Assembly (NCBI GenBank): GCA_036897095.1
Contig: JAYMSP010001429.1
Span: 1-32,266, forward strand
Reading direction: 5' to 3'
From: Plantago elongata
Lineage: Eukaryota > Streptophyta > Magnoliopsida > Lamiales > Plantaginaceae
DNA: 32,266 nt
The translations under genes and the position numbers were made by a program. Within the stretch, counting starts at the first letter, position 1, and each line of letters starts with the position of its first letter. Below the pieces are notes generated by a model that was given only the letters and a program-made list of their open reading frames with translations, did not search any database and was not told the origin of the DNA. Of this stretch, positions 31,378 to 32,266 are shown piece after piece.

Positions 31378-32266
31378 ACGAGCGACCTTTGATATTTATA
31401 ATGAAGTTTAAATCTAAATGATTCTTTCATATATAGTCAAAAAAATGAATTATGAATAATAATTGAATTAAAGATGAGTCATAAATAATGGTGTTTGGGA
31501 TCGAGTTAGAATTTTATAGGATTTTTATATATATGGAATGTGCAATATATATTTGACGTGTGTATATAAGAAATGATAAGTTTTATTATTAGAAGGTTAT
31601 TAGATTGGGTTTGATGTTATTTGATTGCTTTAATGTTTAGCATAATTGAAAAGGTAAAGAGAGCGTAAGAATATCATAGAAAGAGAAAGATAAAGTTTAT
31701 TAGATTCATAAGTGAGTTAAATAAATTTCAGTGTTTTCTGGTACCCTTTTGAGGGACTAAAAATATCTACAAACAATGTATCATGGGTTTTCTACTCGGA
31801 AATTTCAGTGTTTTCTGATAACAAGTCACATTTGTCGTTTTTAAAAAAAAAATAATAAATACTCCACCCCTATATGTAGCGCTTTTCAATTGTATGAATG
31901 GGATAATCCAAACTTGAAAACTCAATCTGAAGCGGTGAACTTATAAATTAAGAATGTTATATTTTCAATTTAGAAACTCAATTATAATGGTAAATATCTT
32001 CTATGACTGAGATAATTCAAACTTGAAATTCCGTTAGAAACGTAAATCACAATATATGTAAAGTACTTTAAGAATTAATAATTCTATTTGAGAACTCAAT
32101 TCAAAGGATAATAAATAATAAATACAATTTCAAAACTATATTAGAATATTAGACCATATAATTATATAGAAAATAATTATAGAAAGTGATACATCAACTA
32201 TGAGTAATTGGGGATTTGACTCTCTATGCGAGGAACTATCTTTGATCTTCTATGTACTTTATTGGT
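31378..32266. other. AT-rich intergenic stretch with short repeats
   Basis: No gene is seen. The motif aaatttcagtgttttctg occurs at about 31724 and 31799. From 31890 on, gggataatccaaacttgaaa and gagataattcaaacttgaaa (about 130 bases apart) suggest a loose tandem repeat running toward the window end. Confidence 0.45.

Overview
The window is nuclear DNA of a flowering plant, most likely a eudicot. The reasons are spliced genes with plant splice sites, AT-rich intergenic DNA, plant-only protein families (DUF247, membrane protein of ER body, DCD domain) and nested plant transposons (Copia, hAT, Tourist-like and foldback elements). The species cannot be named from the sequence alone. Nothing here is bacterial: there are no operons, CRISPR arrays or ribosome binding sites.

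Layout. 1-3.6 kb: a decayed minus-strand, transposon-type gene in three exons with several frameshifts. Its two introns are full of a TTGTATATG-like motif, and it has a TATA box with a tandem W-box-containing repeat upstream. 3.9-4.9 kb: CACTA-like terminal repeats, then a 600-bp Tourist-like MITE with a TAA target duplication. 4.9-17.4 kb: a local DUF247 gene cluster. It holds one intact gene (14617-15999), a downstream pseudogene (16950-17422) and an upstream pseudogene split by a degenerate Copia retrotransposon (5644-8867), which itself carries an inserted TIR element. Flanking DNA was duplicated with the genes: 4885-5338 resembles 16443-16928, and 9836-10720 resembles 14310-14500 apart from a 638-bp hAT insertion. 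Between the pseudogene and the intact gene (10.8-13.8 kb) lies a run of inverted-repeat structures: a telomere-like palindrome, a 449-bp foldback, a two-orientation TTAGTTTCA array, and a 1.2-kb foldback element with a 20-bp minisatellite at its centre.

17.4-20.3 kb is mostly non-coding, with weak minus-strand exon-like pieces. 20.3-25.6 kb holds a nine-exon plus-strand gene for a membrane-protein-of-ER-body-like protein. It encodes 944 residues, with an N-terminal cysteine-pair region, five tandem 38-residue repeats in one exon, and a C-terminal VIT1/CCC1-like membrane domain. It is convergent with a four-exon minus-strand DCD-domain gene (26462-29402, 524 residues) with a Ser/Gln/His/Tyr-rich tail. 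30.5-32.3 kb is AT-rich intergenic DNA with a 130-bp direct repeat.

The three intact genes look like independent plant loci, not one pathway. The least ordinary content is the internally repeated ER-body-like protein, the rearranged DUF247 cluster, and the stack of foldback and minisatellite elements between the DUF247 copies. All splice sites were placed by eye and by reading-frame continuity; no alignment, RNA or database search was run.
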